A DNA stretch of 64,000 bases from NCBI GenBank assembly GCA_040756745.1, contig JBFLYO010000019.1, positions 3,647 to 67,646 of the forward strand. Reading direction: 5' to 3'. The position numbers and the translations under genes are program-made. The notes under the pieces were generated by a model that searched no databases, had not been told where the DNA came from, and saw only the letters and a program-made list of their open reading frames with translations. Shown piece after piece: positions 8,796 to 17,542 of this stretch. Every line of letters begins with the position of its first letter. The first letter of the stretch is position 1. Origin of the DNA: JBFLYO01 sp040756745 (lineage in GTDB: Bacteria > Bacteroidota > Ignavibacteria > UBA10030 > UBA6906).

Positions 8796-10887
8796 CGCGA
8801 CGACATACATCGTCTCCGGGGTCTGTTGTGCGACGGAGGAAACCGTTCTGCGCAAAGCCCTCGATGCCGGACTGGGACCGGGACGGTATGCATTCAACCA
8901 GGTTACAGGCGAACTTCGTGTTGCGTCCGGTGTGCCGCGCCCGGAGGTCATCCGCCGCATCCGCCAGGCGGGGTTCGAAGGGCGTGCGCGGGAGGGCCGG
9001 CCGCCGGAGAAGCCGTTTCTTCGCAGGCATGCCGAAGGATTCACGGCAGGCACGGCGGCGGGACTCACGATTGCCGGACTGGTGATCGGCGGGAACGCAG
9101 CGATTCTGTTATATGCCGCCGCGATCGCTATCGGCGGGTGGAGGATCGGCAGGCGGGCAGTAGGAGCGCTCCGGACCCGTTCGCTCGATATGAACGTGCT
9201 CATGTCGATTGCAGTAATCGGTGCAATGGCGATCGGGAAATGGGAAGAGGGAGCGGCGGTGATCGTCCTCTTCGCCTGTTCCCTGATGCTCGAGTCGTAC
9301 AGCAATGAACGGTCGCGTCGTGCCCTCCGATCGCTGATGTCGCTCGCCCCGGACACCGCCTCGGTTCTCCGCCAGGGGGGCGAGGAACGCGTACCGGTGG
9401 AGCACGTGTCCACGGAGGAGACCGTGATCGTCCGGCCAGGGGATCGGATCCCGCTGGATGGCGTGGTGATCGAGGGATCGTCGACCGTGGATGAAGCAGC
9501 GGTGACGGGCGAGGCCATGCCCGTCGTTAAGATGAAAGGCTCGCCGGTGTACGCCGGGACAGTGAACAGTAATGGAGCACTACGCATCTGTGTGACGGCG
9601 AGCGCGGGTGAATCCACGATCGCCCGCATCATGCGTCTTGTCGAGAAAGCGCAGGAGCGCCGCGCTCCCGTTGAGCGGCTCGTGGACAGATTCTCCCGGG
9701 TGTACACTCCCGCTGTCCTGGGCATCGCCGTTGCAGTCGCCGTTATTCCTCCCCTCATCCCGGGTGAGGACGCAGGGATGTGGCTCTACCGTGCCCTGGT
9801 CCTGCTCGTCATCGCGTGTCCCTGCGCTCTTGTGATCTCCACGCCGGTCGCCATCGTCAGCGCGATCACACGGGCGGCACGACATGGGGTGCTGATCAAA
9901 GGTGGAACACATGTCGAGAGTCTCTCGCGGGTCGCAGCCGTGGCACTGGACAAGACGGGAACGCTGACCGCAGGAACCCCGCGCGTGACCGACGTCGTCC
10001 CACTTGACAACCGATCGGGTGACGAGATCATGGCAATCGTTGCGGCGCTGGAGCGCCATTCCGAACACCCTCTTGCAGCCGCAGCCCTTCTTGCCGCTGA
10101 CGCAGCGGCGGTCAGGTACGACACCTTCGCCGTGGAGGGCTTTCAGGCATTTCCGGGCAAAGGGGTGAGCGCCGTGATCAACGGAACCACCTACCACCTG
10201 GGCAACCGGACTCTCGGTGAAGAGACCGGCATGCTCACTCCGGTTGCCTCGCGCCGTATGGACGAGCTGTCGGCGGAAGGCAAGACGCCGATCCTCCTCG
10301 GGACTGAAGGTCGGCCGCTGGGGATCGTCGCGTTCAAGGACGGCGTGAGGACGCAGGGACGACGGACAATGCAACAGTTGCGCCGGATGGGGATTGGCCG
10401 GACTGTGATCCTCTCGGGCGACCATGATGCGGCCGCGCGAGGCATCGCGGAAACACTTGGCATCGAAGAGGTGCGTGCCGAGCTCCTTCCCGAAGAGAAG
10501 GTGGCGGCCGTGGAAGAGCTCAAGCGTGAGGCAGGCACGGTGGCGATGGTCGGCGACGGGATCAACGACGCTCCTGCCCTTGCAGCGTCTTCGGTCGGGA
10601 TTGCGATGGGGGTCGCCGGGACGGATGCCGCGATGGAAACAGCCGATGTCGTTCTTATGTCGGACAACCTCGCTCATCTCCCGTACGTCTTCGGGTTGAG
10701 CCGATCGACGATGAATATTGTCCGTCAGAACATCGCGCTGGCGGTGGGAGTGAAACTGGTGTTCCTGGCACTCGCACTCGCCGGAGTGGCTACGCTGTGG
10801 ATGGCGGTCCTGGCCGACGATGGGGCTGCACTGGCCGTGATCCTGAACGCCATGCGAATCCTCAGGTACAACCCGGAGCCGTCATGA
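8782..10887 (+). CDS. zntA: P1B-type Zn/Cd/Pb-exporting ATPase
   Basis: Inner-membrane pump that exports divalent soft metals using ATP. Seen: a degenerate N-terminal metal-binding domain with SGVCCATEE in place of a GMxCxxC motif; two early membrane pairs (about 75-160); actuator motif VTGEAMPV; membrane metal site CPC (Cys346-Pro-Cys348); phosphorylation motif DKTGTLT (Asp390); ERHSEHPLAAA (HP motif); MVGDGINDAPAL; and the last helix with VGVKLVF and VLADDGAAL, the Lys and Asp typical of the Zn/Cd/Pb (P1B-2) class. 701 residues, normal length. Start ATG 8782, a GTG at 8770 is also possible. Co-transcribed with the repressor, and overlaps the next gene by ATGA. Confidence 0.95.
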   Translation: MSRNSATTYIVSGVCCATEETVLRKALDAGLGPGRYAFNQVTGELRVASGVPRPEVIRRIRQAGFEGRAREGRPPEKPFLRRHAEGFTAGTAAGLTIAGLVIGGNAAILLYAAAIAIGGWRIGRRAVGALRTRSLDMNVLMSIAVIGAMAIGKWEEGAAVIVLFACSLMLESYSNERSRRALRSLMSLAPDTASVLRQGGEERVPVEHVSTEETVIVRPGDRIPLDGVVIEGSSTVDEAAVTGEAMPVVKMKGSPVYAGTVNSNGALRICVTASAGESTIARIMRLVEKAQERRAPVERLVDRFSRVYTPAVLGIAVAVAVIPPLIPGEDAGMWLYRALVLLVIACPCALVISTPVAIVSAITRAARHGVLIKGGTHVESLSRVAAVALDKTGTLTAGTPRVTDVVPLDNRSGDEIMAIVAALERHSEHPLAAAALLAADAAAVRYDTFAVEGFQAFPGKGVSAVINGTTYHLGNRTLGEETGMLTPVASRRMDELSAEGKTPILLGTEGRPLGIVAFKDGVRTQGRRTMQQLRRMGIGRTVILSGDHDAAARGIAETLGIEEVRAELLPEEKVAAVEELKREAGTVAMVGDGINDAPALAASSVGIAMGVAGTDAAMETADVVLMSDNLAHLPYVFGLSRSTMNIVRQNIALAVGVKLVFLALALAGVATLWMAVLADDGAALAVILNAMRILRYNPEPS

Positions 10888-11201
10888 GCAGGTCATCGCA
10901 CGTGTCGGTGCTCCTGGAATCCTTGGGCACGTCCGAGAAGGCGCGGCGGTTCACCGCAGCGCGGTCGTTCCTCCGCCAGCGCCTCGTGATGACGCGGGAT
11001 ACGCCGATCGGGCGTGACTTTCTCTTCAAGGGAGATGCCGCAGAGATCAAGGCGGCGTTGAGGGACCTCGTCGACGTCGAACACGGGTTCCCGGGGGGAC
11101 TGCAATTCGATTTCACGGCCTTCAACGACCTCTTCCTGCTGCGGATCGTCGGCCTCCCCTCACGACAAGGGGACATTGCGGCCTATTTCGAAGGCGAATG
11201 A
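10884..11201 (+). CDS. Hypothetical protein following the zinc exporter
   Basis: 105 residues, not recognised. It starts at an ATG overlapping the exporter's stop by four bases (ATGA), so it is almost certainly translationally coupled. It is soluble, with no signal peptide or membrane segment; it has a basic N-terminal half (SEKARRFTAARSFLRQRLV) and an acidic-hydrophobic second half (KAALRDLVDVEHGF, FDFTAFNDLFLLRIVG). There is one His and no Cys, so a metal chaperone role is not supported by residues. Its position suggests a role connected to metal stress. The longer frame from 10797 lies inside zntA and is a shadow. Confidence 0.7.
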   Translation: MSRSSHVSVLLESLGTSEKARRFTAARSFLRQRLVMTRDTPIGRDFLFKGDAAEIKAALRDLVDVEHGFPGGLQFDFTAFNDLFLLRIVGLPSRQGDIAAYFEGE

Positions 11202-11213
11202 CGGCCTTTTTCG

Positions 11214-11242
11214 TTGACATTGCGACTGGATTTCTGTAAATT
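11214..11242 (+). promoter_or_regulatory. Promoter of rplU-rpmA
   Basis: TTGACA (11214-11219), 17-base spacer, TAAATT (11237-11242). Leader of about 45 bases up to rplU. Confidence 0.7.
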
Positions 11243-11292
11243 ATTATCCCATGGCATTTTCGGGGCCGTCACCTCAGGAGAGAATAAACGCG

Positions 11293-11625
11293 ATGTTCGC
11301 TGTTGTGGAAATTGCAGGGAAACAATTCACCGTGTCGCCGAACGACATGATCGTCGTTCCCGCGCTGAACGAGAAAACGGGGACCAAGCTCAATTTTGAC
11401 CGCGTGCTGATGGTCGGCGGAGAACGCGACATCACGGTCGGCCATCCTGTGGTTGCCGGCGCAAATGTGGAAGCGACCGTCGTCCGCGATCTCCGCGGCG
11501 ATACAGTGATGGTGTTTAAGAAAAAGAAACGGAAGGGATACCGCGTCAGGCGCGGGCACCGGCAGGACTACACGGAAGTCAAGATTACGCACATCGCGCT
11601 CCAGGGGATGGGTCATGGCACATAA
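11293..11625 (+). CDS. rplU: Large ribosomal subunit protein bL21
   Basis: Component of the 50S subunit, binds 23S rRNA. 110 residues. Typical start MFAVVEIAGKQFTV, and a basic tail (FKKKKRKGYRVRRGHRQ) followed by YTEVKITHI, as in L21. The ATG at 11293 is preceded by AGGAGA (about 11276). An in-frame ATG at 11251 would add 14 non-conserved residues. Overlaps rpmA by 11 bases; rplU-rpmA is the usual order. Confidence 0.96.
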   Translation: MFAVVEIAGKQFTVSPNDMIVVPALNEKTGTKLNFDRVLMVGGERDITVGHPVVAGANVEATVVRDLRGDTVMVFKKKKRKGYRVRRGHRQDYTEVKITHIALQGMGHGT

Positions 11626-11872
11626 AAAGGGAGTCGGCAGTTCCCGCAACGGGCGCGATAGCAATGCCCAGCGGCTCGGCGTCAAGCGCTTCGGCGGAGA
11701 GCTCGTGCCGGCGGGGAGCATTCTCGTGCGCCAACGCGGAACCCGCTTTCAGCCGGGGACCAATGTCGGCATCGGTGGCGACGATACACTGTTTGCAAAG
11801 ATCAGCGGCGTCGTCCAGTTCCGGAAATACAGCAAGGCGAAGAAGGTCGTCAGCGTCCTTCCCAGGGCGTAG
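11615..11872 (+). CDS. rpmA: Large ribosomal subunit protein bL27
   Basis: 85-residue 50S protein whose N-terminus reaches the peptidyl transferase centre. MAHKKGVGSSRNGRDSNAQR is the canonical start, with no cleaved N-terminal extension of the Firmicutes type. The RQRGTRFQPG and GGDDTLFAKI motifs are conserved. The 174 bases between rpmA and mdh hold a small GGTCCTGGCGGGACC hairpin and nothing else recognisable. Confidence 0.97.
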   Translation: MAHKKGVGSSRNGRDSNAQRLGVKRFGGELVPAGSILVRQRGTRFQPGTNVGIGGDDTLFAKISGVVQFRKYSKAKKVVSVLPRA

Positions 11873-12046
11873 CACACCGTTTCGTTCAACCTGCGGGGAA
11901 CCCGTGTCCCGCCACACGTCCATCCGGTGCATACCGGAGGTTCGCCGCACCTGTCCATCTGGCATGGTCCTGGCGGGACCGGCCGCTCAGCCTCTCCGTT
12001 CTCCCAACTCACAAACCTCTCGTTCGACCATTCTGGAGGGTGTCCC

Positions 12047-12970
12047 ATGAAAATCACCGTCATTGGCGCTGGTAACGTCGGTGCGACCACGGCACAGCGC
12101 ATTGTAGATAAACAGCTCGCCAACGAGGTCGTCCTCGTCGATATCCTCGAGGGAATTCCCCAGGGCAAGGCGCTGGACATCTATGAAGCAACGCCCGTCG
12201 AGAAGACCGATGTCCGCGTCGTCGGCTCTAACGGGTACGATGAGACTGCGGGTTCCGACATCGTGGTCATTACGGCGGGCATTGCGCGCAAGCCAGGCAT
12301 GAGCCGCGACGACCTGATGAATACCAACAGCGGCATCGTGAAAAGCTGCACGGAAGCCGCCGTGGCCAAGTCGCCCGGTGCGATCCTCATTGTGGTGTCC
12401 AATCCGCTCGACGTGATGACCTACGTCGCGAAGAAGGTGAGCGGCTTCGAGCGGCACCGCGTGATCGGGATGGCAGGTGTGCTCGATGTCGCGCGGTTCC
12501 GGTCGTTCATCGCGATGGAGCTGAACGTCTCCGTGGAGGATGTACATGCCTTCGTGCTCGGCGGCCACGGGGATTCCATGGTTCCGCTTCCCAGGTATTC
12601 TACCGTCGCGGGGATACCGATCACCGAGCTCCTGAGCCAGGCCACCATCGACCGGCTGGTGAAACGGACGCGTGACGGCGGGATTGAGATCGTCAACTTC
12701 CTGAAGAGCGGCAGCGCGTACTATGCCCCATCGTCCTCCACCGTGGCGATGGTGGAATCGATCGTGAAGGACAAGAAGCGCATCCTCCCCTGCGCGGTAT
12801 GGCTGCAGGGCGAGTACGGACTGCGCGACACGTTCGTCGGGGTACCGGTGAAGCTGGGGAAGAAGGGCATGGAGGAGATCATCCAGATCAAGCTGAATGC
12901 GGAGGAGCAGGCGGCGTTGAACAAATCCGCCGAAGACGTCAGAAGCTCGATCGCGAAAGTCAATCTCTGA
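12047..12970 (+). CDS. mdh: Malate dehydrogenase (NAD-dependent)
   Basis: TCA cycle enzyme, malate + NAD+ to oxaloacetate + NADH, cytoplasmic. 307 residues of the LDH-like MDH group. Seen: GAGNVGATTA nucleotide loop; ARKPGMSRDDL with the substrate-binding Arg; VVSNPLDVMTY; GMAGVLDVARFR with the second Arg and the catalytic Asp; and GGHGDSMVPL with the catalytic His. The ATG at 12047 follows a strong GGAGGG (12035-12040). Frames from 11927 are untranslated leader. With maeB and pckA elsewhere in the window it covers the C4/C3 node. Confidence 0.96.
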   Translation: MKITVIGAGNVGATTAQRIVDKQLANEVVLVDILEGIPQGKALDIYEATPVEKTDVRVVGSNGYDETAGSDIVVITAGIARKPGMSRDDLMNTNSGIVKSCTEAAVAKSPGAILIVVSNPLDVMTYVAKKVSGFERHRVIGMAGVLDVARFRSFIAMELNVSVEDVHAFVLGGHGDSMVPLPRYSTVAGIPITELLSQATIDRLVKRTRDGGIEIVNFLKSGSAYYAPSSSTVAMVESIVKDKKRILPCAVWLQGEYGLRDTFVGVPVKLGKKGMEEIIQIKLNAEEQAALNKSAEDVRSSIAKVNL

Positions 12971-12973
12971 GGA

Positions 12974-13711
12974 ATGTTCACTGTTCTTTGCAGGGCGAAG
13001 GCGCGTCCGTGCGCCTTCGCTCTTCTACTTTTGACCGCAGCGGCTGTACCGGGATGCCGGGATCTTTCCGGCGTTCCCGTCGTGCCGTTCTCTCCTGCTC
13101 CTCCCCTCGTCTCGCTGGCTCCGGGAGATTCCCTGATGTTCTATTCCTGGCCTCTTGACAAATTCGGAAACCGCATCCTGTCCTCGCAGACGGGCGTCAC
13201 TTGGCATGTCCTGGCGACCGGTGAGTCGTACGACGGCAAGGACGGGGTGACCACGATCGTAGAGCTCGCCTCACCCGGGAGTCCCCCCACCCCGGTCGAT
13301 ACGCTTCGGTTCCGCTTCGGCGCCGATGGCGACATCGAGCAATATGGGTTTCTCGCGCGGGCGGCGCTGAGGAGGGACGGACAGTCCATCGCGCCGGGCT
13401 GGGACCGGATCGCGGCATTTTCGCTTGCGGCGAACGCCACATGGAGCGTCGGAGCGATTGACACGGCGGGGAACGACGTGGTACGCGGAGTGGTGAACGA
13501 CGATCGCAGTTACTTCTCTGCGTCAATCAACGGCGTGGAAACCCTGGTACGTGGGTACAGCGTGAGTCTTTCAACGATCGACTTCGGGTACACCCTGACA
13601 ATTGCCGATCCTCCGCGCACGGTGATGTTGCTCCGCGAGGAGAGTTCGCCGTCGCACGCCGGTTTTGTCCGCGTCCTCTGGTCAACCTCTCTCTCCGGCT
13701 GGTCTCCCTGA
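12974..13711 (+). CDS. Putative lipoprotein of unknown function
   Basis: 245 residues, starting 3 bases after mdh, so probably co-transcribed. N-terminus has basic residues, a hydrophobic run and a lipobox-like AAVPGC (Cys about 28), which predicts an outer-membrane lipoprotein. The rest is beta-rich with no family I recognise (LAPGDSLMFYSW, VDTLRFRFGADGD, GNDVVRGVVNDD). The Shine-Dalgarno (GAGG) lies inside the mdh stop region. No functional assignment is warranted. Confidence 0.7.
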   Translation: MFTVLCRAKARPCAFALLLLTAAAVPGCRDLSGVPVVPFSPAPPLVSLAPGDSLMFYSWPLDKFGNRILSSQTGVTWHVLATGESYDGKDGVTTIVELASPGSPPTPVDTLRFRFGADGDIEQYGFLARAALRRDGQSIAPGWDRIAAFSLAANATWSVGAIDTAGNDVVRGVVNDDRSYFSASINGVETLVRGYSVSLSTIDFGYTLTIADPPRTVMLLREESSPSHAGFVRVLWSTSLSGWSP

Positions 13712-13719
13712 GGACGGCC

Positions 13720-14157
13720 TTATTTGTTCAGGTCAAGCCAGAGGCGGACCTCGGTTCCCTTCCTGCCGAACTCGAATTCCACCTTGTCCATCAGGGTGCG
13801 CATCAGAAAAATCCCCCTGCCGCTCTCCCGCAGCACATTCTCTTTGGCCAGAGGATTTCCCACCTTCTCGGGCTTGAATCCCTTCCCCTGATCGTCCACC
13901 ATGATCAGGATCCACCCGGGAAGGATCTCGCAACAGATGCGTACGCTCCTGGCGGGGTTCGCGTTGTTCCCGTGAATGATCGCGTTGTTGACCGCCTCCG
14001 TGAGGGAGACCATGAGCTTGTGAAACTGGATCTCGTCCATCCGGACCGACTTCGCGACCTTCTTGAGAAATCCCTCCACCCGCGTCACGTTCCGGGGATT
14101 GCTCCTCATCGTCATGCGGAAGATCGTCTGCTTTGGCACCGCCACTGCTCCCTTCAC
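13720..14157 (-). CDS. RsbW-like anti-sigma factor / serine kinase (HATPase_c_2)
   Basis: 145-residue GHKL ATPase of the RsbW/SpoIIAB type, which in known systems binds a sigma factor and phosphorylates an antagonist. Seen: N-box SLTEAVNNAIIHGN, G1 box VDDQGKGF, G2 box SGRGIFLMRTLMD. No STAS-domain antagonist, PP2C phosphatase or sigma factor is nearby, so its partners are encoded elsewhere. Its start overlaps the stop of the upstream barrel gene by four bases (ATGA), which indicates coupling to that unrelated membrane protein. Confidence 0.85.
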   Translation of the reverse strand: MKGAVAVPKQTIFRMTMRSNPRNVTRVEGFLKKVAKSVRMDEIQFHKLMVSLTEAVNNAIIHGNNANPARSVRICCEILPGWILIMVDDQGKGFKPEKVGNPLAKENVLRESGRGIFLMRTLMDKVEFEFGRKGTEVRLWLDLNK

Positions 14158-16085
14158 AAAGTGAGACTCACGCTCATGGTCATGGTCGAGAGCGGCTTGA
14201 TGCTCCCGTCGGGTTGCCGGCGCCGTTCGTACCAGCCCTGAAACTGGATCCGGCTGTGGGTGCCCGGCTTCCAGACCAGCGTACTGGTGGGGCCGAAGCT
14301 GCTCAGGAACGAATCGAGCAACCTGTCGCCGTTGACGAAAATATAGCGGGACTGTCCGAAATACCGGAGGCCGACGGCGGCATACATCCGGTCCCCCGGT
14401 CTCACCCGCACCTGCAGCGCATACGTCTGCTCAACGGCTGCGTTCTCCGTTAATTCCTTGAAGTCGCTCCATTTCAGCTGCCCGCGCTCGTACACCCGCC
14501 AATATGCATAAAAATCTACGCCCAGACGGTGCGTCAGATCAACCGATGTGGAATCGATCCAGCCGAACTGACGATAGGAAAAACTCTTGACGGATGCCAA
14601 TTGCTGCTCGAAATCATAGACGGTATAATTGGCGAGGACCTCAAAAGCGTTCAAGCTGGCAATCCAGGCGACCGGACGGAAGATCGTGCGCGGAGAGAGA
14701 CGGAGCACCCGGTTGATGCTGTTGTTTGCGCTTCGTTCCTTCAGCAGATAGACCGTATGGCTGAGGGTGCCGTCGAGGACGATGCCGAGATCGAGTACCG
14801 GGCTCAGCCGGTGAGAAGTCGCGAGCGTGACCGCGAAAAGGAGTTCGTCCCGGTCCTCCACATTTAAATCGCTGGGGGTATCGTACCTGAGGATGCCTGC
14901 GGAGCCGGAGAGCGAGAGGTTGTCGGACAGCGAGAGCGGCACGTTGACCGCGCCGTTGAGCACCGTTCTGCGCGAGGCATTGTCTTTGAGTTGTTCCTGT
15001 TTCATCCTTTCGGCGAAGCGAAGATCGATTGCCGGCGTTGATACTCCCGGGCGACGGGCCGTATGCGATTCGGTTCGCTCACTGTAATACAGACGCAGCC
15101 AGCCTCCGGCACGACCGTCAGCGCTGCGATAGGACGCCTGCACGTAGCTGTCGAGCCGGAGTTCGTCGATGTGTGTATCGAACTGAACCTCCCGCGGGGC
15201 GACCGCATTCCAGTTGCGGAGTTCTTTTTCAAGTCCGCGGCCGTTGATCCCGACAAAGAGCGAAGTGGTCAACGACGGGTCGAAGTCGTAGTCAAGCCTG
15301 TTGACGAAGGTGAACACCTGTTCCGTCCTGCTCTCGACGTTGCTGTCGGCCAGCGCATAGAACTCCCGCCGGCTCCTGGTGAATCCCGCCTCAAGGCTGT
15401 CCCGGGTGAACCGCGAGAATGCCTTCTCTATTCCGATACGCGCGAAATGCCCCTCGAGTTTCCTTGGGCTCACACGGTCTTCTCTGAACTGCGCACTGCC
15501 GGAAATCTGATATCCGTCCGCGTCCAGGCCCGGCACCCGTGCGCCGAGCATATAGGCGAGCCCCTGGTCGCGTATGCCTGCCTGCGAATCCCACCGGTAC
15601 CCGGCGACGGGCGACAGGAGGAGCCAGGGCGCTGCAGCGTATTCTACCCCCCCGAGGAGAGCTGAAGTGGACGCGTTGTTAAGCCCTGTTCCCTTCTCGT
15701 CAGTGTAGATCATGGACGACCACTGGACGAGAGGTGTCAGCGTGAGGCTGACCGGTGCGCGAACGGACAGGGTAACGGTTTGTTGCGTGCTGTGAAGTCT
15801 GTCGCGTCCCCCTGGAGGCACCCCCTCGAGGCGGATGATGTTTGCGGCGTACTGCTGCAGGAGGCCGATGCGCAACGGTCCCGCGGTTGTATCAACGGCA
15901 GCCCGGCCAATCCAGTTGTAGGTATTCAGGTTCCTGTCGAAGAGGATGGAGCCGGTGTTTATGCGCTGCACCGAATCTCCGGGAGCGCTCTCCGGCGCTC
16001 GACCGATTTCCTGAGCGATGGCGGCGGAGCCCGCGCAAAATGCAAAGCACAGCGTGCGGGCGACAGTATGCTGACGGCAGCGCAT
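14154..16085 (-). CDS. Predicted outer-membrane beta-barrel protein
   Basis: 643 residues. Signal peptide (ARTLCFAFCAGSAAIAQ), then alternating polar/hydrophobic strands throughout with aromatic girdle residues (WLRLYYSERTES, YAYWRVYERGQLKW, MYAAVGLRYFGQSRYIF), ending in a short strand MTMSVSLTL. This pattern fits a large (perhaps 20-plus strand) outer-membrane barrel. No plug or TonB box is obvious. Family not recognised; a lineage-specific structural or transport barrel is likely. It begins 8 bases after the beta-CASP gene and overlaps the RsbW-like gene, so the three are probably one transcript. Confidence 0.72.
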   Translation of the reverse strand: MRCRQHTVARTLCFAFCAGSAAIAQEIGRAPESAPGDSVQRINTGSILFDRNLNTYNWIGRAAVDTTAGPLRIGLLQQYAANIIRLEGVPPGGRDRLHSTQQTVTLSVRAPVSLTLTPLVQWSSMIYTDEKGTGLNNASTSALLGGVEYAAAPWLLLSPVAGYRWDSQAGIRDQGLAYMLGARVPGLDADGYQISGSAQFREDRVSPRKLEGHFARIGIEKAFSRFTRDSLEAGFTRSRREFYALADSNVESRTEQVFTFVNRLDYDFDPSLTTSLFVGINGRGLEKELRNWNAVAPREVQFDTHIDELRLDSYVQASYRSADGRAGGWLRLYYSERTESHTARRPGVSTPAIDLRFAERMKQEQLKDNASRRTVLNGAVNVPLSLSDNLSLSGSAGILRYDTPSDLNVEDRDELLFAVTLATSHRLSPVLDLGIVLDGTLSHTVYLLKERSANNSINRVLRLSPRTIFRPVAWIASLNAFEVLANYTVYDFEQQLASVKSFSYRQFGWIDSTSVDLTHRLGVDFYAYWRVYERGQLKWSDFKELTENAAVEQTYALQVRVRPGDRMYAAVGLRYFGQSRYIFVNGDRLLDSFLSSFGPTSTLVWKPGTHSRIQFQGWYERRRQPDGSIKPLSTMTMSVSLTL

Positions 16086-16093
16086 GGGCCGCG

Positions 16094-17503
16094 TCAGGCC
16101 AACGGCGCCGTGTCGCCGCGGGATGGGATGCTCACGGCGCCCAAACCCTGCTCACGCAACCCGGCGCCAAGCTTCTCTGCCTGGTCCGGATCGCCGTGCA
16201 CGAGGAAAGTCCGCTTCATGGTACGCGGAGGGAACTTCCCGATGTAGGCAAGTAGCTCGTTCTTGTCGGCGTGGCCGCTGAACGAATTGAGCACCACCAC
16301 CTTCGCCTTCAGTTGGTGCGGCTCACCGAAGATGTTTACGACCGGCTCGCGCATCACGAGCTTCTTCCCGAGCGTATTCTCCGCCTGGTATCCCACAATC
16401 AGCACCATCGCGCGGGGATCACCGACGTTGTTGGCCAGATGATGGACGATCCGCCCGGCCTCGCACATTCCCGATGCGGCGATGATGATGCAGGGCCCCT
16501 CCACGTCATTCAACTGTTTCGATTCCTCCACGTCGCGGACATAGGTAAGCCGTTCGAAGCCGAAAGGGTCGTTATGGTGGGGAGATGTCATGATCGCGAG
16601 CGTCTGCTCGTCGAAACACTCCGGGTGGCGGCGGAAGACCTCGGTGACGTTGACGGACAGGGGGCTGTCCACGAAGACGGGGATGTGATCGATTTTCCCT
16701 TCGACGCTCAATGTGTGGAGGACGTACACGATCTCCTGTGTTCGCCCCACGGAAAAGGCGGGGATGATGATTTTCCCTTTCTGTTCGGTCATATGGAGGA
16801 TCGGGCCAAGGAGCTGGTCCTTCATCTCCGCCACCGGGGCGTGGAAGCGGCCGCCGTACGTGGACTCGCTGATCAGGTAGTCTGCGCCCTCGCTCCCGAT
16901 GAACACGGGGTCACGGAGAATCGGCAGGTTCGGCCTTCCGAGATCGCCTGTGAACGCGAGTCGGACGGTCCGCCCTCCTTCGCGAAGGGTGAGGGCAAGC
17001 GACGCGGAGCCGAGAATATGTCCAGCATCTTCGAACCTGCACTCAAGCCCCTCCAGAACCTGGAACGTCCGGCTGTACGGGACACCCTGCAGCAGCGGCA
17101 GCGTCGCGGCGGCGTCCTCCTCCGTATACAGCGGCTCGATGCGGGGCTGTCCCCGCCGGCGGTGTTTCTTATTGACAAACTCGGCGTCTTTCTCCTGAAT
17201 GAATGCGCTGTCGCGCAACATCACCTCGCAGAGACTTTTCGTCGCGTCGGTACAATAGATCGAGCCCCGGAACCCCTGGTGTACCAGCGTCGGAAGGTTT
17301 CCGCTGTGGTCGATATGTGCATGCGATAGGAGAACCGCGTCGATGCCTGCCGGGTCGAAGGGGAAACGGCTGTTGCGCTCCCGTGACTCCTCGCGCCTGC
17401 CGTGGAAGATGCCGCAGTCAAGCAGGACAGTGCGCCCCCCCACGGTGAGCATGTGCATCGAGCCGGTCACCGTGCGGGCGGCGCCCTGGAATTGAAGATG
17501 CAT
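16094..17503 (-). CDS. Metallo-beta-lactamase / beta-CASP RNase-like hydrolase
   Basis: 469 residues, family of CPSF-73-like and bacterial RNA-specificity MBL proteins; probable zinc-dependent RNA nuclease in the cytoplasm. Seen: an N-terminal MBL core with LLDCGIFHG and the zinc motif HAHIDHSG (about 60-67); GHILGSAS with a metal His; TGDLGRP; ESTYGGRFH; a beta-CASP cap with PAFSVGRTQEIVYVL; and the C-terminal RMMBL segment with SFSGHADKNELL and FLVHGDPDQAEKL. All expected metal ligands are present. Substrate is not deducible from context. Confidence 0.9.
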   Translation of the reverse strand: MHLQFQGAARTVTGSMHMLTVGGRTVLLDCGIFHGRREESRERNSRFPFDPAGIDAVLLSHAHIDHSGNLPTLVHQGFRGSIYCTDATKSLCEVMLRDSAFIQEKDAEFVNKKHRRRGQPRIEPLYTEEDAAATLPLLQGVPYSRTFQVLEGLECRFEDAGHILGSASLALTLREGGRTVRLAFTGDLGRPNLPILRDPVFIGSEGADYLISESTYGGRFHAPVAEMKDQLLGPILHMTEQKGKIIIPAFSVGRTQEIVYVLHTLSVEGKIDHIPVFVDSPLSVNVTEVFRRHPECFDEQTLAIMTSPHHNDPFGFERLTYVRDVEESKQLNDVEGPCIIIAASGMCEAGRIVHHLANNVGDPRAMVLIVGYQAENTLGKKLVMREPVVNIFGEPHQLKAKVVVLNSFSGHADKNELLAYIGKFPPRTMKRTFLVHGDPDQAEKLGAGLREQGLGAVSIPSRGDTAPLA

Positions 17504-17542
17504 GAAACCAGTGTAGCGATTTGAGGGGGAAAAATCAACGAA

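Noticed and set aside
8340..9758. 472-codon minus-strand frame opposite the zinc sensor and exporter
   Set aside because: Arg/Ser/Thr-rich composition, no motif, fully antisense to two well-supported genes; a GC-driven shadow.
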